Source: Desulfobacterales bacterium
GTDB taxonomy: Bacteria; Desulfobacterota; Syntrophobacteria; B119-G9
Assembly (NCBI GenBank): GCA_026992215.1
Contig: JALXAI010000194.1
Coordinates: 1 to 6,818 of the forward strand
Direction: 5' to 3'
DNA length: 6,818 bases
The notes below the pieces were generated by a model. That model saw only the letters and a program-made list of their open reading frames with translations, was not told the DNA's origin and searched no databases. A program made the position numbers and the translations under genes. The first letter of the stretch is position 1. Every line of letters begins with the position of its first letter. Positions 1 through 5,641 of the stretch are shown here, piece after piece.

Positions 1-208
1 TCCTGATGAGTTCCACCGATATTCCCGCATCATCAGGATAGCCCGGGCCGGGAGAAATAACTATTCCCTCAGGGCGCCAGTTTTCGATCTCATTTACCGT
101 AACCCTGTCATTCCTGACGGTCTTCAACTCGCAGTTACCGTTGATTTCACCAAGGATCTGCACAAGGTTGTAAGTAAACGAATCGTAGTTATCCAGCACC
201 AGGATCAT
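1..208 (-). CDS. trpG: Anthranilate synthase component II (glutamine amidotransferase), 5' part only
   Basis: This is the amino end of the glutaminase subunit that supplies ammonia to TrpE for making anthranilate from chorismate. Sixty-nine codons are visible and the frame runs off the left edge. The protein begins MILVLDNYDSFTYNLVQ, the classic start of class I amidotransferases of the TrpG/PabA type, and continues to PGPGYPDDAG near residues 54-63, the glycine-rich loop that helps form the oxyanion hole. The catalytic Cys, His and Glu lie outside the window. The ATG (206-208) overlaps the trpE stop TGA (205-207) as ATGA, so translation is probably coupled and the subunits made in equal amounts. 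An AAAAGGAG-type ribosome binding site lies inside the end of trpE. PabA is a near relative, but the join to trpE behind a Trp attenuator makes TrpG the firm choice. Whether trpD is fused further on cannot be seen. Confidence 0.95.
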   Translation of the reverse strand, partial: MILVLDNYDSFTYNLVQILGEINGNCELKTVRNDRVTVNEIENWRPEGIVISPGPGYPDDAGISVELIR

Positions 209-1719
209 ATCTTCTCCTTTTCTCCGGGGCCGTGTGCCCATTCAAGAGCCTTTATCAGTGCCCGTGCCTTGTTAAGCGTTTCCTGATATTCCCTGCCCGG
301 GTCCGAATCCGCCACTATTCCTGCGCCCACCTGGAAAAAAACTTCGCTGTCCGTGATGGCAAAGCTTCGGATATTTATACAGAAATCCATGTTACCGGAA
401 AAATCGAGATACCCCACGGCTCCCGCATACGGTCCCCGAGCCTCCTGTTCCAGCTCGTAAATTATCTCCATTGCACGCACCTTGGGAGCCCCGGATACCG
501 TCCCCGCAGGAAAAACAGCCCTTAAAACATCGACGGCATCCGTATTGTCAGCAAGCTCCCCGATAACGTTGGATACAATGTGCATCACGTGAGAATACCG
601 CTCCACAACCATGAGTTCGTCAACCCTCACCGTCCCGAGCTTTGCCACCCTCCCCACGTCGTTCCTGCCGAGGTCAACCAGCATTATGTGCTCGGCTCTT
701 TCCTTCTCATCGGCAAGAAGTTCCATTTCAAGCTGCCTGTCTTCTTCCTCGGTTCTGCCCCTGGGTCTCGTGCCCGCTATGGGACGCAGCTGAATCCGAC
801 CGTTGTCCAGCCTCACCAGGATTTCCGGGGAAGAGCCCAAGAGGTAATTCTTGTCCATTTTCAGGTAAAAGAGGTATGGCGAAGGATTTATCTGCCTGAG
901 AGTCCTGTAGATGGTGATGGGTTTCGTGGAGAGTTTCATTTTGAAACGTTGAGACAGCACAATCTGTATGCAATCCCCGGATACGATGTAATCAATCGCC
1001 TTTCTTACCGCTGATTCAAAAGCCTGCCTGGAAGTGTTGGATTCAATATCCAGCGGGTGAAAGCTCTTTTCCGGTAGAACGGAAAAGTTGTTGCAATTTT
1101 TGATAGTGTCAACAACACTGTCTATTTTTGTTCTTGCCTCCAGGTATTCCTTTTCAAGGTCGCTGTCCTCCGATACGGATACAATGGCAATAATCTGGAG
1201 TTTTTGCTTGAGGTTATCGTGAACGATGATAATTTCAGGGAGAAAGAAAAAGATATCCGGGAAGTCTTTTATCACGGATGATTTGACCTTTCCGTCAGAA
1301 GGGGCTGTTTTCAACTCTTCGATATATCTTACAGAATCGTAACCGATGAATCCCACCAGGCCGGTGGCAAGTCGCGGCATATCATGAAAAACCGGTGGTA
1401 CTTCAAATTGGCCAAGAAACTTTTTTAATTCATCAAAGGGCGTTTTCGATTCGATCCGGGTCTTTTCTTTTCCATCGATAATATCTATTGCGGTACCGTG
1501 ACACCTGAATATTTTTTGAATGCCAAAGCCGATAAAGCTGTAGCGACCCCACTTTTCGCCACCTTCCAGGCTTTCGAACAAAAAACAATGGGGTTGGCTT
1601 TCAAAGTTCAAAAACAGGCCCAATGGTGTGTAAACGTCATGGGCAATATCCTTAAATACCGGCACGATATTTGCCGATTCTGCACATTTTCTGAATTGTT
1701 CGAAGCTTAAAGTTTTCAT
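205..1719 (-). CDS. trpE: Anthranilate synthase component I
   Basis: TrpE (504 residues, usual length for the family) converts chorismate and ammonia (from TrpG) to anthranilate, the first committed step of tryptophan synthesis in the cytoplasm. The N-terminal domain carries FLFESLEGGEKWGRYSFIG (residues 46-64); its LFES is a variant of the LLES motif, whose Ser binds feedback-inhibiting tryptophan, so allosteric inhibition is probably kept. The C-terminal chorismate-binding domain shows LGSSPEILVRL (294-304), AGTRPRGR (315-322), HIMLVDLGRNDVGRV (344-358), GTVSGAPKVRAMEII (406-420) and VGAGIVADSDPGREYQET (464-481), so the catalytic core looks intact. ATG 1719 is the earliest possible start because an in-frame TAA lies seven codons upstream; the ribosome binding site is weak (GAG about seven bases away). 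The gene sits 62 bases after the first attenuator terminator and overlaps trpG by four bases. PabB/ADC synthase is the alternative, excluded by the leader peptide and the TrpE-type N-terminal motif. Confidence 0.97.
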   Translation of the reverse strand: MKTLSFEQFRKCAESANIVPVFKDIAHDVYTPLGLFLNFESQPHCFLFESLEGGEKWGRYSFIGFGIQKIFRCHGTAIDIIDGKEKTRIESKTPFDELKKFLGQFEVPPVFHDMPRLATGLVGFIGYDSVRYIEELKTAPSDGKVKSSVIKDFPDIFFFLPEIIIVHDNLKQKLQIIAIVSVSEDSDLEKEYLEARTKIDSVVDTIKNCNNFSVLPEKSFHPLDIESNTSRQAFESAVRKAIDYIVSGDCIQIVLSQRFKMKLSTKPITIYRTLRQINPSPYLFYLKMDKNYLLGSSPEILVRLDNGRIQLRPIAGTRPRGRTEEEDRQLEMELLADEKERAEHIMLVDLGRNDVGRVAKLGTVRVDELMVVERYSHVMHIVSNVIGELADNTDAVDVLRAVFPAGTVSGAPKVRAMEIIYELEQEARGPYAGAVGYLDFSGNMDFCINIRSFAITDSEVFFQVGAGIVADSDPGREYQETLNKARALIKALEWAHGPGEKEKI

Positions 1720-1740
1720 TTCTTTGCTCGCGCCTGGTTA

Positions 1741-1779
1741 AAATAAAAAAGCCGCAGGCTTTAAAACTTACCCACGGCT
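1741..1779 (-). terminator. Second, duplicated trp terminator-like hairpin
   Basis: Read on the minus strand, AGCCGTGGG (1779-1771) can pair with CCTGCGGCT (1758-1750): nine base pairs, two of them G:U, with a 12-nt loop. A T-rich run (1750-1741, TTTTTTATTT) follows. The unit is the same length as the preceding terminator unit (1782-1820) and matches it at the AT-rich tail and the CCCACGGCT arm, so it looks like a tandem copy. It is weaker than the first hairpin because of its wobbles. It would give a second chance to stop transcripts that escape the attenuator. Termination is inferred from structure only. Confidence 0.6.
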
Positions 1780-1781
1780 GG

Positions 1782-1821
1782 AAATAAAAAAAGCCGTGGG
1801 CTTCGGTTATGCCCACGGCTT
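1782..1821 (-). terminator. trp attenuator terminator (3:4 hairpin)
   Basis: On the minus strand AAGCCGTGGGC (1821-1811) and GCCCACGGCTT (1801-1791) form a perfect 11-bp stem with a 9-nt loop, followed by TTTTTATTT (1790-1782). This is a canonical rho-independent terminator. It lies between the trp leader peptide and trpE and competes with the antiterminator formed by 1861-1850 and 1816-1805, as expected for Trp attenuation. Confidence 0.93.
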
Positions 1822-1883
1822 GTTGTTTGAACTTAACTATTATCAGGCAGTGGACATAACCCTCCCGTAGCTATACCACCACC
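1805..1883 (-). promoter_or_regulatory. trp attenuator: 1:2 and 2:3 (antiterminator) pairing segments
   Basis: On the minus-strand RNA, segment 1 is GGUGGUGG (1883-1876, in the Trp codons) and can pair with CCACUGCC (1853-1846; 8 bp with two G:U). Segment 2, GGUUAUGUCCAC (1861-1850), can pair with segment 3, GUGGGCAUAACC (1816-1805), over 12 positions with one U:G. Segment 3 also contains the 5' arm of the terminator, so the two folds exclude each other. In the standard model, a ribosome stalled at scarce Trp-tRNA covers segment 1, segment 2 captures segment 3 and transcription continues. With ample Trp the ribosome reaches the stop codon (1843-1845), blocks segment 2 and the terminator forms. 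The pairings are read directly; the regulatory outcome is inferred from enterobacterial trp operons. Confidence 0.9.
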
Positions 1884-1908
1884 AATAATAACGAATGGTT
1901 TTTGTCAT
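1843..1908 (-). CDS. trpL: trp operon leader peptide
   Basis: This 21-residue peptide starts MTKTIR, continues YYWWWYSY and ends GRVMSTA before TGA. Three consecutive TGG codons (1884-1876) are the tryptophan sensor of the attenuator. Four Tyr codons (TAT, TAT, TAT, TAC) flank them, an unusual aromatic cluster. An AGGA ribosome binding site (minus-strand AGGAACAGCAATG) lies eight bases before the ATG. The gene begins about 48 bases after the predicted transcription start and ends 21 bases before the terminator stem. The product probably has no function beyond being translated; the position of the ribosome decides which RNA hairpin forms. The combination of promoter, SD, Trp codons, competing hairpins and trpE downstream makes this call very secure even though the gene is tiny. 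Confidence 0.94.
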   Translation of the reverse strand: MTKTIRYYWWWYSYGRVMSTA

Positions 1909-1962
1909 TGCTGTTCCTGTAAAGTCCATAAAATTAAACCCTTCTCCAAATTGCTACCCGAC

Positions 1963-1990
1963 ATTAAATGATCTTTACAGAAAATGTCAA
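1963..1990 (-). promoter_or_regulatory. Promoter of the trp operon
   Basis: A perfect -35 box TTGACA (1990-1985) is separated by 16 bases from a -10 box TTTAAT (1968-1963, one mismatch to TATAAT). Transcription should start near 1956, leaving about 48 bases before the leader ATG. I see no copy of the enteric TrpR operator. The 8-mer CTGTAAAG lies in the spacer (minus strand 1980-1973) and its inverse CTTTACAG lies just before the leader start codon (1924-1917), but a role for this pair is unproven. Confidence 0.85.
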
Positions 1991-2181
1991 GAAAAAAATT
2001 TGCATGCGTTGCTTTTCAGCTTCTGACAGAATCTCAGGGTTTTTTCCTTGCTTTTCTCGGGCTTTGGAATTGTCAGGTTAAAAATAAGAGCAAACGAGAT
2101 AATAATCAGTAAGTCTCGACCGAACTTTGAAACCGTCTCCACGGGAAAGGCCGTGGCAAATCCTTGATAAAGTGCTTCCAT
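1987..2181 (-). CDS. Hypothetical small single-pass membrane protein (64 aa)
   Basis: I do not recognise this protein. It begins MEALYQGFATAFPVETVSKF, has one likely membrane segment DLLIIISFALIFNLTI (residues 23-38), and ends in a 26-residue tail rich in Lys with two Cys (LRFCQKLKSNACKFFS). The start is well supported: a strong Shine-Dalgarno AAGGAG (2195-2190) lies eight bases before ATG 2181. An 8-bp hairpin (2199-2223) lies right upstream of that site. Its stop codon TGA (1989-1987) falls within the TTGACA of the trp promoter, and no terminator separates it from trpL, so its transcripts may run into the trp leader. It has no assigned function; it could be a small membrane accessory protein or a chance frame, but the ribosome binding site argues for real translation. 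Confidence 0.55.
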   Translation of the reverse strand: MEALYQGFATAFPVETVSKFGRDLLIIISFALIFNLTIPKPEKSKEKTLRFCQKLKSNACKFFS

Positions 2182-2189
2182 GACATGTT

Positions 2190-2223
2190 CTCCTTTTCTG
2201 CTTAACTGAAAGACTGTTAAGCA
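2190..2223 (-). promoter_or_regulatory. Hairpin beside the ribosome binding site of the 64-aa gene
   Basis: On the minus strand TGCTTAAC (2223-2216), a 9-nt loop and GTTAAGCA (2206-2199) form a perfect 8-bp stem that ends three bases before the AAGGAG ribosome binding site (2195-2190). Such an element can act as a protein-binding dyad in DNA or as an mRNA structure that tunes translation or stability. It has no T-run, so it is not a terminator. The dyad and the SD are directly visible; the role is open. Confidence 0.5.
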
Positions 2224-2505
2224 ACTATCATGCCTGATTTTGTTTTTTTATTATTTTTACCCGTGCAGCTCAAACCGGGAGAAACTCACGCATTCGGGCA
2301 TATTTCGCGGGAAAGACTTCATGGCTATTTTTTTGAGGAAGCGCAAGTCTCCTGGCAGGTCAAATAATTGACGAGGCCTGAAAATTGCCGTTCCAGAACA
2401 AATACTCAAAGCAGAGGCAGGCCCCGTTTCAGAAGGGAGTTTTACAGGGTATTTCGCGGTAACTTTAATGATTAATCAATTATATGTTCTAGCTTCCAGT
2501 TAAAG

Positions 2506-2538
2506 GCCAGAGAAATGTCAGATATTATTTTCTCTGGC
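2506..2538. repeat. 10-bp inverted repeat (hairpin) downstream of the CoADR-rhodanese gene
   Basis: GCCAGAGAAA (2506-2515) and TTTCTCTGGC (2529-2538) are perfect inverted copies with a 13-base loop. It lies about 130 bases past the stop of the CoADR-rhodanese gene. Neither strand has a proper T-run after it (minus strand continues CTTTAAC), so it is at best a weak or rho-assisted terminator or a 3' end stabiliser. Confidence 0.45.
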
Positions 2539-2599
2539 ATAATTTTGACACCCTAAAGAGCCGGTGCATCCAAGTCACAGTTCCGGGATTTTTTACCGC

Positions 2600-2626
2600 A
2601 CGCTATCGAATCAACAGGAATAGCGT
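2600..2626. repeat. 7-bp inverted repeat in the trailer of the CoADR-rhodanese gene
   Basis: ACGCTAT (2600-2606) and ATAGCGT (2620-2626) form a perfect dyad with a 13-base spacer, 44 bases after the stop codon of the CoADR-rhodanese gene. No T-run follows on the minus strand. It could be part of a transcript-end structure. Confidence 0.35.
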
Positions 2627-2669
2627 AAAAGAAGGGCAGCGCACTCCCGATGTTATTTTCTTCCTGGCC

Positions 2670-4379
2670 CTAGACCAGGTGTATACCGGATTTTTTTAAA
2701 GCCGCCACTCCACCCTGCAAATTAAAAGTATTCCTGACACCGAACTGATCCAGTATAAGTTGTGCCTCGTAGGAACGCACACCTGTATTACAAACGAGAA
2801 CAATAGTTTTATCCCTCGGTACCTCGCCTATCCTTTTTCTGAGTTCATCCTGGGGGATGTTTATCCAGTGATCGCGGTATTTTTCAACGAAAGGCGCGGC
2901 ATTTCCCCATGCCCGACAGTCCAGCACAACCATGCTACCTTCAGATCGTTTCTCCCACAATGCCTCGAAATCATCTATATCAATAACCCTGTTTCTACCG
3001 GCCAGGATATTTTCCGCCGTGTTGGCCGCAGCATTGATGATGTCCATGGCTGCGGCTAAAGGAGGAGTATAGGACAATTCAAGGTTACTCAGCTCGCTGA
3101 TATGCGCCCTATTTTTCAGAAGCGGTACCGCAGCGTTTACCCTGCACATGAGGGCGTCTCCGTTATCGCACACTCCTTCGATCCCGAGGATCCGGCCATT
3201 TTTTCTGTCCACGGTAAGTTCCAGGAACATCATGTCTTTTTCGGGGTAGAAATGTGCCCTGTCCAGCTGGGAAACGAGGCAGTTAAAAGCGTCAAAGCCT
3301 TCCATAATCGCCTCTTTCAGGGTCAACCCTGCCTTGATTACCGAAAGATCAAAAAGCTTCACCGCGAAACTACCCACTACTCCCTCGAACAAATCGTTGC
3401 CGCCGGCAAGGTTGGTACCGATTACCCTGCCCTGTCGATTTGCAAGGGATCCAAGAGGCATGTAACACCTGCGGCCCATGATCACGTGTTTTACTTCGAT
3501 GCAATCTCCGCCGGCAAAGATGTCCGGGTCGCTTGTTTCAAGGCGGTCATTAACTATTATTCCGCCCCGCCCGGAGACAGCCAGTTCTGCTCTTTTCGCA
3601 AGATCCGAATTGGGACGTATTCCCACCGCCGTGATAACAAGATCAGCCTCGATGGTTCTTTTACTGGTAACGACCCTTTCCACTTTATTGTTTCCCTGAA
3701 ATTCCCGAACACCTTCGGAGAAAAAAAAGCTCACGTCGTTTTCTTCCATGTGGTATCGCACCATTCGAGCCACGTGTTTTCCGACAACTCCAGGCAGAAG
3801 CTGATCCTCTATTTCCACCACCGTGGTTTCTATTCCCCACAGGTCAGAAAGGGCTACTGCCATTTCGAGACCAATAAAACCGGCGCCCACGATCACGGCC
3901 TTTTCCACTTCCCCTCTTCCGACCAGATCCTTGATACGGATAGCGTCCCGCAGGTTGGATACGGAAAAGATTCCTTCGAGATCCGACCCCGGCACAGGTA
4001 ACCTGTTTGGCACGCTTCCCGTGGCAAGCACAAGCTTATCGTAAGGCAACTCCAGCTCCCTGTCGGTTTTAAGATCCCTGGCCATGACAACTTTTTTCTC
4101 ACGATTTATTTCGGTGGCAAGGGTTTCTGTCAGAACCGTTACGTCTTTTGCATCAAGAAAAAACTTCTTATCCCGAAGCATATGAAAACTTGTGGATTGT
4201 AACTCGCTTGCATCCGACACGTCGCCAGCCACGAAAAATGGTATGCCACAGCCTCCGTAGGAAATAAGTTCGTCCTTGTCCAGAATGGTGACCTCGGCTT
4301 CCGGTACCAGCCTTTTGAGCCTGCATGCGGCCTTCGGACCCAGGGCAACACCACCTATGATTACGACTTTGAGAGACAT
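2670..4379 (-). CDS. CoA-disulfide/persulfide reductase with C-terminal rhodanese domain
   Basis: A 569-residue cytoplasmic flavoprotein of the pyridine nucleotide-disulfide oxidoreductase family. The FAD-binding start is VVIIGGVALGPKAACRLKR (residues 5-23). A single redox Cys44 sits in SYGGCGIPFF, as in CoA-disulfide reductases, which use one active-site Cys and CoA rather than a Cys pair. The NAD(P)H-binding motif is VIVGAGFIGLEMA (162-174), the second FAD motif is DIFAGGDC (286-293), and YTPPLAAAMD (437-446) matches the dimer-interface Tyr motif of CoADRs. A rhodanese domain fills about 465-569, with the catalytic loop VCNTGVRS (Cys530). Characterised fusions of this build reduce CoA persulfides, polysulfide or sulfur with NADH, the rhodanese domain handing on sulfane sulfur. 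The start has an excellent SD (AAAGGAG, seven bases before ATG). It is flanked by gaps of 205 and 488 bases, so it is probably transcribed alone. Substrate (CoA disulfide, persulfide, polysulfide) cannot be told from sequence. Confidence 0.92.
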   Translation of the reverse strand: MSLKVVIIGGVALGPKAACRLKRLVPEAEVTILDKDELISYGGCGIPFFVAGDVSDASELQSTSFHMLRDKKFFLDAKDVTVLTETLATEINREKKVVMARDLKTDRELELPYDKLVLATGSVPNRLPVPGSDLEGIFSVSNLRDAIRIKDLVGRGEVEKAVIVGAGFIGLEMAVALSDLWGIETTVVEIEDQLLPGVVGKHVARMVRYHMEENDVSFFFSEGVREFQGNNKVERVVTSKRTIEADLVITAVGIRPNSDLAKRAELAVSGRGGIIVNDRLETSDPDIFAGGDCIEVKHVIMGRRCYMPLGSLANRQGRVIGTNLAGGNDLFEGVVGSFAVKLFDLSVIKAGLTLKEAIMEGFDAFNCLVSQLDRAHFYPEKDMMFLELTVDRKNGRILGIEGVCDNGDALMCRVNAAVPLLKNRAHISELSNLELSYTPPLAAAMDIINAAANTAENILAGRNRVIDIDDFEALWEKRSEGSMVVLDCRAWGNAAPFVEKYRDHWINIPQDELRKRIGEVPRDKTIVLVCNTGVRSYEAQLILDQFGVRNTFNLQGGVAALKKSGIHLV

Positions 4380-4481
4380 CTTTAAACTCCTTTAAACCTG
4401 CATAACCTGTTAGCAGTTACTCAAAGAGCCATATTGCAAATTTTGAACACGGCATAAGGCGGGGAAAAACCTTCGACCTCC

Positions 4482-4513
4482 GGCAGGTAATTTCGCTAAA
4501 TCCGCCACCTGCC
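4482..4513. repeat. 7-bp inverted repeat upstream of the CoADR-rhodanese gene
   Basis: GGCAGGT (4482-4488) and ACCTGCC (4507-4513) form a perfect dyad with an 18-base spacer that itself can fold (ATTT/AAAT). On the minus strand a run of five T (4469-4465) follows 12 bases later, too far for a standard terminator. It may be a trailer hairpin of the metallo-hydrolase gene or part of the leader of the reductase gene. Confidence 0.3.
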
Positions 4514-4584
4514 ACGTTCATAAAAACGGGTGTAACGGTCATCAAATAGCAAGGATAAGCAGCGCAGTCAAACGATTGTATATT

Positions 4585-5619
4585 TCAGGGAGGCGCACGA
4601 CGCCCGGAGTCAACCAGTTTTTCATATTCCGCCCTTGCTTCATTGATTATTTCCTGTTCCCTTCCCTTGTACTTCGGTGAAAAGTGAAAAAGCTTGAAGT
4701 TATGCACCCCGGCCTTACCCGCTATGTATCCGGCTTGAGCCGCGGTGAGATGGTATTTCCTGGTGGCGATTTCTCTGTCTTCGTCGAGAAAGCATGCCTC
4801 GATATACAAAAGATGCGAGCCGGAAACCAGTTCTATTACCTCTTTTACGCTTTCTTCTTCGAAGAGCATATCGGTAACGTAAGAAATTTTTTGTCCTGGC
4901 GTAATTGTAACAAGATCCCGGCGAAGCTCACCGAGGGGAACCTCGGCTAACACCCGCCGAGGGGATCTCGGAGTACAAACCTTTATAGTCCGGTCGTCCT
5001 CCCTGTTCTCGTATATGGCCTGTTTCAGCTCTGCCAGCCACGGCCCGGGTGGCCACTTCCTTTTTTCCAGTTCATTCTTTTTTATGTTTATGTGGTATCT
5101 TTCTTCAAAACAAAACACGAGTATAGGTATGAGGTGATTTACAAAAGCGAACTTTACCGTAAGTCCCGGTTCGTCAAGGAGAATGTTGCCAGATCTGGGA
5201 AGGGTTTCCGGTTTTTCCATCCGGAATTTTTTGCGACAGGGGAAGCGAGCGAAGCGGGTTTCTTTCTTCTTTACCTCGCAGACTTCGATGGTGAGACTCT
5301 CAACATAGTTTTCCACCAGGTTCCACGTGTAACCGCGGAGTTTCCCGTCAACGTTACCGATTATCCCTTCCGGACCGAAAAGCACAATTTTTTTCTGCCT
5401 GCCGAGGCCTATCCTGAGCAGATGATCAAAACCAATGAAATGATCCACGTGGGTGTGCGAGACAAAAACGTGAGAGACCTTGAGGAGTGCTCTATTCGTA
5501 AGGGACCTTAAGTCTCCGAGGTCAAAAAGAAACGCCCGTCTTTCCCTCAGAAACTCCAGGTAAACCACCGGATCTCCGTAAGGTCCGTTTAAAAGGCGAG
5601 ATTTAAAGCTTGGCCGCAT
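4585..5619 (-). CDS. RNase Z-like metallo-beta-lactamase-fold hydrolase
   Basis: A 344-residue cytoplasmic protein of the MBL fold, closest in layout to RNase Z (tRNA 3' endonuclease). From ATG 5619, the metal motif is SHTHVDHFIGF (His55, His57, Asp59, His60), the third ligand region NHLIPILVFCFEE (His162), then a PPGPW stretch (190-194) like the Gly-Pro segment after the His-Arg-Ile-Pro block of RNase Z, ISYVTDM (Asp250), YHLTAAQAGYIAGKAGV (His290, like the HST loop) and FHFSPKY (His312). The metal ligands are all present. Two things differ from classical RNase Z: GDT is VTDM and the HEAT motif is IEAC, with its His replaced. It is a little longer than the usual 300-310 residues. ATG 5619 is chosen because MRPSF directly precedes the conserved LLNGPYGDP block; a TTG nine codons upstream (5646) has no ribosome binding site and lies in a dyad. 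Exact substrate is uncertain. Confidence 0.8.
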   Translation of the reverse strand: MRPSFKSRLLNGPYGDPVVYLEFLRERRAFLFDLGDLRSLTNRALLKVSHVFVSHTHVDHFIGFDHLLRIGLGRQKKIVLFGPEGIIGNVDGKLRGYTWNLVENYVESLTIEVCEVKKKETRFARFPCRKKFRMEKPETLPRSGNILLDEPGLTVKFAFVNHLIPILVFCFEERYHINIKKNELEKRKWPPGPWLAELKQAIYENREDDRTIKVCTPRSPRRVLAEVPLGELRRDLVTITPGQKISYVTDMLFEEESVKEVIELVSGSHLLYIEACFLDEDREIATRKYHLTAAQAGYIAGKAGVHNFKLFHFSPKYKGREQEIINEARAEYEKLVDSGRRAPP

Positions 5620-5641
5620 TGCCTCTCGGTTTGATACTCCC

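Larger units (their letters stand above)
2224..2669. other. Intergenic region without a recognised gene, with several dyads
   Basis: I find no protein-like frame, tRNA or known riboswitch in these 446 bases. The structures seen are GTCAA-N4-TTGAC (2359-2372), the 10-bp palindrome TGATTAATCA (2469-2478) next to a perfect TATAAT on the minus strand (2484-2479, no good -35), a 10-bp inverted repeat (2506-2515/2529-2538) and a 7-bp inverted repeat (2600-2606/2620-2626). There is also an A/T-rich stretch at 2239-2258. These suggest a regulatory region or untranslated leader/trailer rather than decayed coding sequence. Confidence 0.5.

Noticed and set aside
580..1014. A 144-codon plus-strand frame with overlapping shorter ones
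   Set aside because: All lie antisense to the conserved C-terminal domain of trpE and have no recognisable protein character.
2321..2371. A 16-residue plus-strand frame (MAIFLRKRK...)
   Set aside because: It is too short, has no clear promoter or family, and nothing else on the plus strand supports it.
2301..2459. Direct repeat TATTTCGCGG at 2301-2310 and 2450-2459
   Set aside because: A single shared 10-mer 149 bases apart in a gap of this size is not clearly beyond chance, and nothing else flanks the copies.
2472..2540. A 22-codon minus-strand frame (MPEKIISDIS...)
   Set aside because: It has no Shine-Dalgarno, and its start and first half coincide with the 10-bp hairpin, so the frame is likely incidental.
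3102..4001. A 299-codon open frame on the plus strand
   Set aside because: It lies wholly antisense to the CoADR-rhodanese gene, whose motifs are unmistakable. The plus-strand product is His/Ser/Phe-rich with no family signature.
4543..4571. Possible promoter for the CoADR-rhodanese gene (TTGACT, 17 bases, TATTTG)
   Set aside because: The -10 box is poor and the start would give a leader of about 160 bases. Not strong enough to annotate.
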